From Chitinophaga sp. CF118 (lineage in GTDB: Bacteria; Bacteroidota; Bacteroidia; Chitinophagales; Chitinophagaceae): a stretch of DNA of 64,000 nucleotides. The notes beneath the pieces were generated by a model. The model was not told the DNA's origin. It worked only from the letters and a program-made list of their open reading frames with translations, and ran no database searches. Location: positions 682,001-746,000 of the forward strand of contig NZ_FOMK01000004.1 in the NCBI RefSeq assembly GCF_900112615.1, given 5' to 3'. Position numbers and translations under genes: made by a program. Shown in pieces: positions 8,491 through 17,029 of this stretch (position 1 is its first letter; each line of letters begins with the position of its first letter).

Positions 8491-9561
8491 TTATAACACA
8501 ATACGTTTCCCTTCCTTAGCTGATTTACGGGCAGCTTCCAGGATCTTTACAACAATGAGATTATTGCTGAGCGAAGAGAGATCATTCTCCGGATGGATAG
8601 TACCATTTAACACTGCTGTGAGATAAGTGATATTATCCTGATAAACAGCCGCAGGTACATTCACCGGCTGATAAGTATCTTTCTGGCGTTGCTGCATGGT
8701 ATTACTGTTCAACGCATGCAGGTATCCTGATTTACCAAATACCTCCCAGTCTTTAATACTAAAAGGCCAGTTCCATGATGCTTCAATAATACCAGTAGCT
8801 TCGGGATATTCAAGCAGAATAGTAGCATCATCATCTACTTTAGGATATACATCGGGCTTAATATGGCGGGCTATTGCAGTCACTGCAACCGGCGCTTTTC
8901 CATCCATGAGCCAGGTCATCAGATTAGCACCATAACAACCAAAATCCATAATGGCACCTCCACCGTTTTTTACAGGGTCTGTTAACCAGTTCAGGAAATC
9001 TTTACTGCATCCTATTTCTTTTGGTCCCTCATGTCCATCATGCACCACCATTTTTCTCACAGATCCTACAGCATTTTGCGACTTTACAAGCGTATATAGT
9101 TGCTGGTTACTATCGTACCAGGTAGTTTCATAATTCGTCAGTAACTGGATATGATATTTATTTGCTAATGCAGCCATCCTTTCTGCCTGCGCTACTGTTG
9201 TAGCCAATGGTTTTTCTACCATTACAGCAATTCCTTTAGGAGCACAGGCTTCTACCACATCAATATGTTCTGCCACCGGATTATATCCAAGTACAGCATC
9301 CGGATGTGTTTTCGCCAGCATGGAAGTAAGATCTTTGTAAAAGAGTGAATCCGGTAGCTGATAACTTTTCTTATAACGTGCTACCAGTTGCGCATCTGCT
9401 TCAGCAATGCCGGTAATGATCACCTGTCCTTTTTTATACTGATGCATCAACAAGTGTACATGATCGTGGCTAAGCCCTGCTACACCTACTCTTAACGGTT
9501 GCTGTGCTACTACTGTAAGAGTAGATAGTAATAATATGCTGTAATAAAATAGTTGCTTCAT
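8491..9561 (-). CDS. Periplasmic Gfo/Idh/MocA-family NAD(P)-dependent oxidoreductase
   Basis: Predicted sugar or sugar-derivative dehydrogenase. The 356-residue product has a Sec signal peptide (MKQLFYYSILLLSTLTVVAQ). A Rossmann-type N-domain begins at PLRVGVAGLSHDHVH, with the family EKPLATTVAQAERMA motif (the EKP lysine) near residue 117. A C-terminal alpha/beta domain follows (NGGGAIMDFGCYGANLMTWLM). Export of Gfo/Idh proteins is common in Bacteroidota and often accompanies carbohydrate genes, as here near two glycosidases. The 3' 66 bp are duplicated at 5955-6020. It is followed by two back-to-back hairpins. Only 3 bp separate its start from the stop of the upstream DUF2314 gene, so they may be cotranscribed. 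The substrate is unknown. Confidence 0.85.
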   Translation of the reverse strand: MKQLFYYSILLLSTLTVVAQQPLRVGVAGLSHDHVHLLMHQYKKGQVIITGIAEADAQLVARYKKSYQLPDSLFYKDLTSMLAKTHPDAVLGYNPVAEHIDVVEACAPKGIAVMVEKPLATTVAQAERMAALANKYHIQLLTNYETTWYDSNQQLYTLVKSQNAVGSVRKMVVHDGHEGPKEIGCSKDFLNWLTDPVKNGGGAIMDFGCYGANLMTWLMDGKAPVAVTAIARHIKPDVYPKVDDDATILLEYPEATGIIEASWNWPFSIKDWEVFGKSGYLHALNSNTMQQRQKDTYQPVNVPAAVYQDNITYLTAVLNGTIHPENDLSSLSNNLIVVKILEAARKSAKEGKRIVL

Positions 9562-9564
9562 ATG

Positions 9565-10440
9565 TTATCCTTCAATACCTAATACTTTCCAACCATCCTC
9601 ATTTTTAAATGTATAGATCTTTTGTACACTTCTTCCACCATCTGGGAAAACGCACACCTCTGTGATGAGATAGAGGTTGTTTGAAATCTTTTCCCTTAGC
9701 GGGTATACACGATCAATATCTTTAAATAAGGGAAAGCCCTCTTCTGTGAGATTTTTAATGAATGACTGTCTTAACACTTCTGCAGTTGCCTGGAGAATAT
9801 CTTCATTATCCAGAGTGCGATGCATTCCCTTTAATAATAAACGTGCTTCTTCCTCAAAGTTCTTACAGGAAATAGCTTTGTCAATATCCTGGTCATCATA
9901 TGCATCTTCAAGACACAAAATAGCGCCTTCAGGAGTAGAAAAGTCATGTATGAAATAGTCTACCCCTTCATCGATATAAAGACCCGCCATTCTATCGAAT
10001 TCCAGTCTTTCAGACTCTGGTAATCCATCCCTGATTGCCCTGATGGTATATCCGCCAACAAGGCGGCCATCTTCAATAATCATCCAGTCGGAAATATATT
10101 GCGATTCTATGCCGATGCGTTGATTTACCGAAACAGAAGATACACTCACCGGTTTATTACCAACTATACCATAAAGATTGCCTTCATCATCAAAACTGGG
10201 TGTTGTTAACCACAGGTGTTCATGATAGAGGCCATCCTCAATTAATACTTTAACAGAAAAGTATTGCTGATGAGATTGTGGAGCAGTCAGGCTGTTCTGA
10301 AAATAATGCAGGGTTGCTCTTGCCTTTTCGATGGCCCAGTTCATTCGTATATCATCACCCGCAACATTTACCACAGGAAGGGATTCTTCATCCTTTGCAG
10401 GCTCTTTACGCTTGCCAAATAATCTCGATAATAATCCCAT
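9565..10440 (-). CDS. DUF2314-domain cytoplasmic protein
   Basis: Function unknown. The 291-residue product has a basic N-terminus (MGLLSRLFGKRKEPAKDEES). A region at ~25-145 resembles DUF2314 (MNWAIEKARATLHYFQNSLT, KVLIEDGLYHEHLWLTTPSF, GIESQYISDWMIIEDGRLVGGYTIR), and a C-terminal acidic helical region follows, ending in a small beta-rich segment (YTFKNEDGWKVLGIEG). No signal peptide or membrane segment. It stands just upstream of the oxidoreductase gene and downstream of the ABC exporter pair, all on the minus strand, but nothing ties it functionally to either. Related proteins are often encoded as stand-alone accessory genes. Confidence 0.7.
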   Translation of the reverse strand: MGLLSRLFGKRKEPAKDEESLPVVNVAGDDIRMNWAIEKARATLHYFQNSLTAPQSHQQYFSVKVLIEDGLYHEHLWLTTPSFDDEGNLYGIVGNKPVSVSSVSVNQRIGIESQYISDWMIIEDGRLVGGYTIRAIRDGLPESERLEFDRMAGLYIDEGVDYFIHDFSTPEGAILCLEDAYDDQDIDKAISCKNFEEEARLLLKGMHRTLDNEDILQATAEVLRQSFIKNLTEEGFPLFKDIDRVYPLREKISNNLYLITEVCVFPDGGRSVQKIYTFKNEDGWKVLGIEG

Positions 10441-10510
10441 AGTAGTAGTAGTTGGGGGGAGGTTAATTTAAATATATTAAAACGTAGTTAAAGATAAAAC
10501 TATTCGTTGA

Positions 10511-11608
10511 TTATTGTATTTCCTGTAAGGGAGGTTCATAACGGTAATACCTGTAATAAAAGATCCCGAACGCAATAAGCTGTAACAAAACTACCGCAAA
10601 CCAATATAAGTATGCGAGGTTTAGGAACAATACTCCTACTATGATGAGGAATACCCAGCGGTAATATTTATCCTGGTCCAGCTGTGGAAAATATAGCAGG
10701 CTGCGCAACAATATCAATACAGATGTTCCTTCCATGAGGAATAGCGGTAGATCTACTACATTGGTTTTCAGCAATAAGAGTATATATTCCGGGAGTAACA
10801 GTACAAAATAGGTAGCCACTGTTTGCACATACCTCTTCCATAACAAAATAGGTAAATGAGGAATTGTTGATAGGTAGAGATCGTCAAAACGACGGTGGTT
10901 AAACACTAATATACTGTGCATCAACAGGTTGACAAGCAAACCCACCAGAACCACGCGTTTATCATACTCTTCTCCTATAAATGTGCAGGTGAACAACAGG
11001 ATCACAGCGCCGATAAACTTAGTAATGGCCAGCGACTTTACATTTCCATTGAGTAGTTCATAAATATAAAACGTCCACAACGGCTTACGGACAAGGCGGT
11101 TTAGCCAATCCTGCCAGGTACTGAACAATGAAGTAGTTCCCGGGTGTTTTATTTTACGTTCATAACTCCAAACAGCCAGTATAATCATCAAAATATTAAA
11201 TAGTAAGATAGAGGCCGCTGCGATATAATGACTATCCTTAAAAGCGATCAGGATAGCCGGAATGCTATATAATAATACAGGAGAATAAAGTGACAACTGA
11301 ATCCTTAGCAGTGTGCGCCGTTTAGGACCATCTTCCAGGATACCCAGGGTGCCATATAGAAAAATATTTTCTTTGGCAGACAGTGTTTTATGTACATAAC
11401 CAACACATTTAAGGGTGTACAACAGCCAGAGCAATAATACCAGCAGCAACATAGCTATATTGGATGTAAAAGCTGTTATTAAGGTAGTATGATAAGAGAT
11501 CAGTTGTCCTCCCGGGACTATCCCAAAGAAGAAATAGAATACCGCAAGGAAGAAGCCGGTATTACGGGCATAAAATTGTGTAATGAATATTTTAGATAGC
11601 GCCATCAT
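10511..11608 (-). CDS. ABC-type membrane permease subunit
   Basis: Integral membrane partner of the ATPase encoded immediately upstream (2-bp gap). The 365-residue protein has about ten hydrophobic segments (for example FFLAVFYFFFGIVPGG, IAMLLLVLLLWLLYTL, LFNILMIILAVWSY, ILVFNHRRFDDLYL after a membrane pair, and VFLIIVGVLFLNLAYLYWF near the end). No conserved catalytic motif is expected. It has no recognisable close family beyond ABC-2-like exporters. The gene is AT-rich relative to the metabolic genes around it. Export of a lipid, peptide or drug is possible; the substrate is not readable. Confidence 0.7.
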   Translation of the reverse strand: MMALSKIFITQFYARNTGFFLAVFYFFFGIVPGGQLISYHTTLITAFTSNIAMLLLVLLLWLLYTLKCVGYVHKTLSAKENIFLYGTLGILEDGPKRRTLLRIQLSLYSPVLLYSIPAILIAFKDSHYIAAASILLFNILMIILAVWSYERKIKHPGTTSLFSTWQDWLNRLVRKPLWTFYIYELLNGNVKSLAITKFIGAVILLFTCTFIGEEYDKRVVLVGLLVNLLMHSILVFNHRRFDDLYLSTIPHLPILLWKRYVQTVATYFVLLLPEYILLLLKTNVVDLPLFLMEGTSVLILLRSLLYFPQLDQDKYYRWVFLIIVGVLFLNLAYLYWFAVVLLQLIAFGIFYYRYYRYEPPLQEIQ

Positions 11609-11610
11609 AA

Positions 11611-12231
11611 TCAGAGTTTTACAATATTTCTATCCTGTACCTGCAATTGAATGGCTGCCGCGCTTACCTGCTGATGTGAGGTGATACAAAAAGTAACTCC
11701 GTAATGTGTATAAAACTCTTCCACCATATTGTACAATAATGGAACAGCATGGTTATCAAGGGTTATCAGTGGCTCGTCCAGTAGAATCACTTTGGGCCTA
11801 CCTGTAAACGCCAGGAGCAGTGATAGTTTCTTAAGCATACCACTTGAATAAGTACTAACAGGTTTGTGGATAAACCTATCCACACCTAACATGGCAGTAA
11901 GCTCTTTTATATCTTTATATCCATTCCCTTTTGTTTGCACAAAAAGGCTAACTAAGTCATTACCAGTGAGGAAGCCCGGATATAATGGTTCAGCCTCTGC
12001 ATAATTCACCAGGCGGCGATATTGTACTGGTTGCTCCCGGCAACTAATGTTATTATCCACCAGTATATCTCCCTTAAAAGGTATTAACCCTGCCATTACC
12101 TTCATACTGGTGGTTTTACCTGCCCCGTTTCCTCCTAATAACCAGTAAATATGGTGTTGTAATTGTAATTCGGGGATATCCAGGATAACAGTATCATGAT
12201 AAGCTTTAATAATACCTTTTAAGGTAAGCAT
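11611..12231 (-). CDS. ABC transporter ATP-binding subunit
   Basis: Cytoplasmic nucleotide-binding domain that powers the adjacent permease. The 206-residue protein is a minimal single NBD: Walker A GGNGAGKTTSMK at about residues 33-44, signature motif YSSGMLKKLSLLLAF, and Walker B VILLDEPLITLD. A histidine near ITSHQ serves as switch residue. It resembles ABC-2 type exporters rather than importers; no binding-protein gene is near. It is the first gene of a minus-strand pair (and perhaps of a run continuing to 8491), with a 510-bp divergent gap upstream shared with nrdB. Confidence 0.85.
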   Translation of the reverse strand: MLTLKGIIKAYHDTVILDIPELQLQHHIYWLLGGNGAGKTTSMKVMAGLIPFKGDILVDNNISCREQPVQYRRLVNYAEAEPLYPGFLTGNDLVSLFVQTKGNGYKDIKELTAMLGVDRFIHKPVSTYSSGMLKKLSLLLAFTGRPKVILLDEPLITLDNHAVPLLYNMVEEFYTHYGVTFCITSHQQVSAAAIQLQVQDRNIVKL

Positions 12232-12470
12232 AAACGGATGTATTTATTTGTAAATATGTGGAATAAATAATTGTATTTCAGCACACAGTAGCGGTTTTAA
12301 CAATATTTTATTTTCCCACAAAAGGGTGAATATACTTACGAAATTGATCGCAAATATTTAAATTAATTTTAAGCTGTGATGTGCAGTTTTATGTGCGAAT
12401 AAAGTTTTATTCATACCCTTTCTACTCCCGAGTGAGCCGCCCTGCTACATCTTCTAAATCCCATTCTTCT

Positions 12471-12528
12471 TTTTCCACATTCTGTTAAAAACTTAAAAAT
12501 CTTACAGGCACATTCGTGTGTACATTTG
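12471..12528 (+). promoter_or_regulatory. nrd promoter region with single DnaA-box-like site
   Basis: TACATTTG at 12521-12528 is an exact TAnnTTTG -7 box and would start a transcript near 12534, about 210 bases before nrdB. The -33 region is weak. TTTTCCACA at 12471-12479 fits the loose DnaA-box consensus TTWTNCACA. The rest of the 510-bp gap (12232-12470) is AT-rich and shows no gene. Confidence 0.45.
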
Positions 12529-12558
12529 TAACAGTTCCTGACACGGTTGTGTGATTTA

Positions 12559-12605
12559 CGGGGGATGGCAAATACCCCGGCCAAAGAATTTGGCTTTCAA
12601 GCCAA
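12559..12605 (+). ncRNA. Structured nrd 5' leader with mutually exclusive hairpins
   Basis: Hairpin A pairs CGGGG (12559-12563) with CCCCG (12575-12579). Hairpin B pairs GCCAAA (12580-12585) with TTTGGC (12589-12594) across a 3-base loop. The alternative hairpin C pairs TTGGCT (12590-12595) with AGCCAA (12600-12605) across TTCA. B and C share 12590-12594, so only one can form at a time. No known riboswitch class is recognised. Structure is seen; a regulatory role is inference. Confidence 0.4.
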
Positions 12606-12717
12606 TCAAAACCAGTCACCTGCAGGAACATTCACATATAACAAGGGTATAAAAAGAAGGGGTCCAGGCGTTCAACGAAGGAAAATATTTTCTCCGTCAT
12701 ATCCATTCTGTCTATAG
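12565..12717 (+). CDS. Candidate 50-codon small ORF upstream of nrdB
   Basis: An ATG at 12565, about 30 bases after the inferred transcript start, opens a 50-codon frame ending at TAG 12717, 27 bases before the nrdB ATG. The product begins MANTPAKEFGFQANQN, has a basic centre (GIKRRGPGVQRRK) and ends SYPFCL. I recognise no family. It overlaps the alternative hairpins, so translation of this ORF would alter leader folding. It may be a true small protein, a regulatory upstream ORF, or chance; conservation would decide. Confidence 0.3.
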   Translation: MANTPAKEFGFQANQNQSPAGTFTYNKGIKRRGPGVQRRKIFSPSYPFCL

Positions 12718-12744
12718 CCGTTAACCATAAAAAATTATTGAGCG

Positions 12745-13719
12745 ATGAATCATGAGAATGAATTACTATTAAGAGAAAACAAGGACAGGTTTGTATTACT
12801 CCCCATTAATTATCCAAAAGTGTGGGAGAAGTATAAACAACATGAAGCCAGTTTTTGGACGGCTGAAGAAATTGACCTCGGTTCAGATCTTAAAGATTGG
12901 GGAAACCTGAATGATGGGGAACGTCATTTCATTACACATGTACTTGCTTTTTTTGCTGCCAGTGATGGCATTGTGAATGAGAATCTCGCCGTGAATTTCA
13001 TGAGTGAGGTACAGATTCCGGAAGCCCGTTGTTTTTACGGTTTCCAGATCATGATGGAAAATATTCATTCTGAAACCTATGCATTATTAATAGATACTTA
13101 CGTTAAAGATCCTGCAGAAAAAGATCGTTTATTTCACGCCATCGAAACAGTGCCGGCTGTAAAGAAAAAAGCAGAATGGGCATTGCGCTGGATTGATAAT
13201 GGAAACTTTGCAGAACGCCTGGTAGCATTTGCTGCTGTAGAAGGTATTTTCTTCAGCGGTAGTTTCTGCTCTATTTTCTGGTTAAAGAAAAGAGGCCTGA
13301 TGCCGGGTCTTACATTCTCTAATGAGCTGATAAGCCGTGATGAGGGATTACATTGTGAATTTGCCTGTCTGCTATACAAGATGCTGGAAAACAGACTCTC
13401 AGAAGAAGCAGTACAGAATATTATCCTGGATGCAGTAAAGATTGAAAAAGAATTTATCACAGAAGCGCTGCCTGTAGGACTGATAGGTATGAACAGCACG
13501 CTGATGTCTGAATATATTGAGTTTGTGGCAGATCGCTGGTTATCAGAACTGGGGTATTCAAAAGTATACAATACAGCAAATCCTTTTGATTTCATGGAAA
13601 TGATTTCATTACAGGGTAAAACCAACTTCTTTGAGAAACGTGTGGGTGATTATCAGAAATCAGGCGTAATGTCTTCCGGTAAGGATAGCCAGACGTTCAG
13701 TCTTGACGAAGATTTTTAA
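12745..13719 (+). CDS. nrdB: Class Ia ribonucleotide reductase, beta (radical) subunit
   Basis: Supplies the diiron-tyrosyl radical that NrdA uses to reduce ribonucleoside diphosphates to deoxyribonucleotides. The 324-residue protein shows metal-ligand motifs: WTAEEIDL with Asp44, ENIHSETY with Glu105 and His108, and a second set in the FAAVEGIFFSGSF and RDEGLHCEF regions. The candidate radical Tyr is Tyr112 in ENIHSETYALLIDTY. This motif is the one found in eukaryotic R2 (ENIHSEMYSLLIDTY), not the enterobacterial form, so this belongs to the eukaryote-like class Ia lineage. The C-terminus (DSQTFSLDEDF) is the acidic/aromatic tail that docks NrdA. It is followed by nrdA after 93 bp on the same strand. 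Confidence 0.96.
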   Translation: MNHENELLLRENKDRFVLLPINYPKVWEKYKQHEASFWTAEEIDLGSDLKDWGNLNDGERHFITHVLAFFAASDGIVNENLAVNFMSEVQIPEARCFYGFQIMMENIHSETYALLIDTYVKDPAEKDRLFHAIETVPAVKKKAEWALRWIDNGNFAERLVAFAAVEGIFFSGSFCSIFWLKKRGLMPGLTFSNELISRDEGLHCEFACLLYKMLENRLSEEAVQNIILDAVKIEKEFITEALPVGLIGMNSTLMSEYIEFVADRWLSELGYSKVYNTANPFDFMEMISLQGKTNFFEKRVGDYQKSGVMSSGKDSQTFSLDEDF

Positions 13720-13812
13720 TTTATTAAAAAACCGATGTAGGGCATAATAATTGCAGAGTACTGCTGATGTTTGCCAACATTTTTACTATAACCTCTTAAA
13801 TTCAACTTACCC

Positions 13813-16224
13813 ATGTTTGTAATAAAGCGCGACGGTCGCAAAGAAGCGGTAAAATTTGACAAGATTACTGCACGCGTTGAAAAGCTGTGTTACGGATTAA
13901 ATGCCGAATATGTGGATGCCGTTGATGTGGCCAAGAAAGTGATCCTGGGATTGTATGATGGCGTGACTACTACAGAACTGGATAATCTGGCAGCCGAAAC
14001 AGCAGCATCGCTCACCACTAAACATCCTGATTATGCTTTGCTTGCGTCGCGTATCGCAGTAAGCAATCTTCATAAAAATACAGTGAAGTCGTTTTCTAAA
14101 ACGATGAAGAAACTGTACGATTATATTGATCCGAAAGTTGGTAAACCTGCTCCATTACTGGCAGAAGATGTGTGGGAGATCATCAGGAAAAACGCAGATA
14201 TCCTGGACTCTAATATTATATACGACCGCGATTTCGCATTTGACTACTTCGGTTTTAAAACACTGGAGCGTTCTTACCTGCTGAAACTCGATGGTAAAGT
14301 ATCTGAACGTCCGCAACACATGTTCATGCGTGTGGCTGTAGGTATTCACAAAGAAGATATCGATGCAGTACTGAAAACATACAACCTGATGAGTGAGCGC
14401 TGGTTCACACATGCTACGCCTACCCTGTTCAATGCAGGTACGCCAAAGCCTCAGATGTCCAGTTGCTTCCTGCTCACCATGCAGGACGATAGCATAGAAG
14501 GTATCTATGATACATTGAAACAAACAGCTAAGATATCACAGAGTGCCGGTGGTATTGGTCTTAGCATCCATAATATCCGTGCTACAGGTTCTTACATCAG
14601 CGGGACCAATGGTACTTCAAATGGTATCATTCCCATGCTGCGTGTGTTCAACGATACCGCACGTTATGTGGATCAGGGTGGCGGGAAACGTAAAGGCGCT
14701 TTCGCTATTTACCTGGAACCATGGCATGCAGATATTTACGAATTCCTGGATCTGCGTAAGAACCACGGTAAAGAGGAAATGCGCGCAAGAGATCTTTTCT
14801 ACGCTTTGTGGATGCCGGATCTGTTTATGAAACGTGTTGAGGAAAATGGTGACTGGAGTTTGTTCTGTCCACACGAAGCACCAGGACTGCACGAATGCTG
14901 GGGTGAAGAATTCGAAGCATTATATGCAAAATATGAAACAGAGAACCGCGCACGTAAAGTGGTAAAAGCACAGGATCTCTGGTTTGCTATCCTGGATGCA
15001 CAAATTGAAACCGGTAATCCTTACCTGCTGTATAAAGATGCTGCCAACCGCAAATCAAATCAGCAGAACCTGGGTACTATCAAGAGTTCCAACCTGTGTA
15101 CAGAAATCATTGAATATACTGACGCTAACGAAGTAGCAGTATGTAACCTGGCGTCTCTTGCACTGCCACGTTATATCTCAGAAGGTAAGTTCGACCATGA
15201 GAAATTATATGAAGTAACTTACCAGGCTGCTATCAACCTGAACCGCATCATCGATAATAACTATTATCCTGTTGAAGAAGCACGTAACAGCAATACGCGC
15301 CACCGTCCTATCGGTTTGGGTGTACAGGGTCTGGCAGATGCCTTCATCCTGATGCGTTATCCGTTCGAAAGTGAAGAAGCAAAACAACTGAATAAAGATA
15401 TTTTTGAAACCATCTACTTCGCTGCATTATCTGCATCGAAAGATCTGGCAAAGAAAGATGGTCCATATGCAAGCTACGCTGGTTCACCTGCATCAAAAGG
15501 TATCCTGCAGTTCGATATGTGGGGTGTAACACCTTCCACACGCTGGGACTGGAAAGGACTGAAAGCTGAAATCAAAGAGCACGGTATCCGTAACTCTCTG
15601 CTGGTGGCTCCAATGCCAACGGCTTCTACTTCACAGATCCTCGGTAATAACGAATGTTTCGAACCTTACACATCCAACATCTATACACGCCGTGTATTAA
15701 GTGGTGAGTTTGTAATCGTAAACAAACACCTGCTGAAAGACCTGGTTGAAATGGGGCTGTGGGATGGTGATATGAAGAACAGGATCATCTCTGCAAATGG
15801 CTCTATCCAGAATATCGCAGAAATACCTGCTCCAATAAAAGAATTGTACAAAACCGTTTGGGAAATCAAGCAACGTACTATCATAGACATGGCAGCTGAT
15901 CGTGGCGCTTATATTTGCCAGTCACAATCACTGAACCTGTTCGTAGATACTCCATCCGCTTCTAAACTTACTTCTATGCACTTCTATGGCTGGAAGAAAG
16001 GATTGAAAACAGGTATGTATTATCTCCGTACACAGGCTGCTACACAGGCCGTACAGTTCACTGTTGAAAAACAGGGTGGACAGAATATGGAACCTATGGT
16101 TGCCGGAAAAGCTACAGCCGGAGCTACTCCTGCCAAAGCAATTGACCCTTCCCTCGATGAAGTTGAATTCCTGGAAGGTGCAGTATGTACTATGGAAGAA
16201 GGTTGTGTAACCTGCAGTGCATAA
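13813..16224 (+). CDS. nrdA: Class Ia ribonucleotide reductase, alpha (catalytic) subunit
   Basis: Catalytic subunit reducing ribonucleoside diphosphates. The 803-residue protein opens with an ATP-cone (MFVIKRDGRKEAVKFDKI, residues ~1-90), so overall activity should respond to ATP/dATP. The catalytic barrel carries the redox pair Cys218 (SSCFLLT) and Cys444, the active-site Asn427-Cys429-Glu431 (NLCTEI), the PMPTASTSQILGN loop, and the radical-transfer pair Tyr736-Tyr737 (GMYYLRTQAA). The C-terminal CVTC (Cys798/Cys801) is the thioredoxin-reducible shuttle. All key residues are present and length is normal. It forms an operon with nrdB and ends at a strong bidirectional hairpin (16238-16285). 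Confidence 0.97.
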   Translation: MFVIKRDGRKEAVKFDKITARVEKLCYGLNAEYVDAVDVAKKVILGLYDGVTTTELDNLAAETAASLTTKHPDYALLASRIAVSNLHKNTVKSFSKTMKKLYDYIDPKVGKPAPLLAEDVWEIIRKNADILDSNIIYDRDFAFDYFGFKTLERSYLLKLDGKVSERPQHMFMRVAVGIHKEDIDAVLKTYNLMSERWFTHATPTLFNAGTPKPQMSSCFLLTMQDDSIEGIYDTLKQTAKISQSAGGIGLSIHNIRATGSYISGTNGTSNGIIPMLRVFNDTARYVDQGGGKRKGAFAIYLEPWHADIYEFLDLRKNHGKEEMRARDLFYALWMPDLFMKRVEENGDWSLFCPHEAPGLHECWGEEFEALYAKYETENRARKVVKAQDLWFAILDAQIETGNPYLLYKDAANRKSNQQNLGTIKSSNLCTEIIEYTDANEVAVCNLASLALPRYISEGKFDHEKLYEVTYQAAINLNRIIDNNYYPVEEARNSNTRHRPIGLGVQGLADAFILMRYPFESEEAKQLNKDIFETIYFAALSASKDLAKKDGPYASYAGSPASKGILQFDMWGVTPSTRWDWKGLKAEIKEHGIRNSLLVAPMPTASTSQILGNNECFEPYTSNIYTRRVLSGEFVIVNKHLLKDLVEMGLWDGDMKNRIISANGSIQNIAEIPAPIKELYKTVWEIKQRTIIDMAADRGAYICQSQSLNLFVDTPSASKLTSMHFYGWKKGLKTGMYYLRTQAATQAVQFTVEKQGGQNMEPMVAGKATAGATPAKAIDPSLDEVEFLEGAVCTMEEGCVTCSA

Positions 16225-16237
16225 AAGCAAAAAGTAA

Positions 16238-16285
16238 ATAAAAGTAAAAAGCCGGTTCGTTAACGAGCCGGCTTTTTACTTTTAT
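16238..16285. terminator. Bidirectional terminator between nrdA and trmH-like gene
   Basis: A stem of about 18 bp plus a wobble and inner pairs, with GC core GCCGG/CCGGC, is flanked by a 5' A-run and 3' T-run (16246-16250 and 16273-16277). It lies between convergent genes and can act on both strands. Confidence 0.85.
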
Positions 16286-16317
16286 AAAATTCTCTTACAA
16301 TTTCTTTCCCTCTGTTA

Positions 16318-16920
16318 TTAAAACTCCTGTTCTTCTTCCCCAATAAATCCCCATTGATTCAGCAAACTATTAAACTGTTCATCCGGTAGATTCTTCTGAT
16401 TATAATGACCTGCCAGGGTTCTCTGACGAAGCGCTTCATAGATACTTACTGCACAGGCTACAGAGATGTTCAGGGACTGAATAATACCCACCTGTGGAAT
16501 AATGAAATTCCCATCTGCCTGAGCTCTGATTTCCTCACTTACCCCACCGTGTTCATTACCAAATACCAGGGCCACAGAGCCTGTAAAATCAATATCATAT
16601 AATCCTACCGAATCTGCTGCCAGATGTGTTGTGAAAATCTTATCATATTTCTGACGAAGGGCTGTTATACATTCATCCACTTCTGAAAACTGGTGAATAG
16701 TCAGCCATTTGGCAGCACTGCTGGAACTCTTGGCGCCCCATTTCTTATGACGGGGAATCTTGTTATTAAGCACATAAATCTCCTGGATTCCTACAGCATC
16801 ACAGGTACGCATAACAGCAGAAATATTATGCGGATCCTGTACATTTTCCAGCACTACAGTCAATCCAGCCTGCCGTTTATTCAATACGGATAACAATCTT
16901 TCTCTACGTTCAGGTGTCAT
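16318..16920 (-). CDS. SpoU/TrmH-family tRNA 2'-O-methyltransferase
   Basis: Predicted SAM-dependent RNA ribose 2'-O-methyltransferase of the SPOUT fold; closest in layout to tRNA (Gm18) methyltransferase TrmH. The start at 16920 gives MTPERRERLLSVLNKRQAGL, which aligns with the TrmH N-terminus. The frame is open ten codons further to 16950, but a TAATTTTG box on the minus strand (16948-16955) puts the transcript start downstream of that. Three SPOUT motifs are visible: VLENVQDPHNISAVMRTCDA (residues ~22-41), VALVFGNEHGGVSEE, and IPQVGIIQSLNISVACAVSI, the last two forming the trefoil knot and cofactor site. About 200 residues, normal for the family. It is a single gene, convergent with nrdA. 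Confidence 0.85.
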   Translation of the reverse strand: MTPERRERLLSVLNKRQAGLTVVLENVQDPHNISAVMRTCDAVGIQEIYVLNNKIPRHKKWGAKSSSSAAKWLTIHQFSEVDECITALRQKYDKIFTTHLAADSVGLYDIDFTGSVALVFGNEHGGVSEEIRAQADGNFIIPQVGIIQSLNISVACAVSIYEALRQRTLAGHYNQKNLPDEQFNSLLNQWGFIGEEEQEF

Positions 16921-17029
16921 AATCAATGATATATAAATTTCCAGCTGCAAAATTAACTTAAATCAAACTTCTAAATACCGCTTTTCCTTATTACCTTCAT
17001 AACATAACAAAAAACCTTTATTCAATATT

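Noticed and set aside
3011..9561. Polysaccharide utilisation locus
   Set aside because: Two glycosidases and an oxidoreductase are present, but no SusC/SusD pair, sensor or ECF regulator is adjacent and the genes are not in one orientation.
13134..13625. 163-codon minus-strand ORF
   Set aside because: Antisense to nrdB, which has all catalytic residues.
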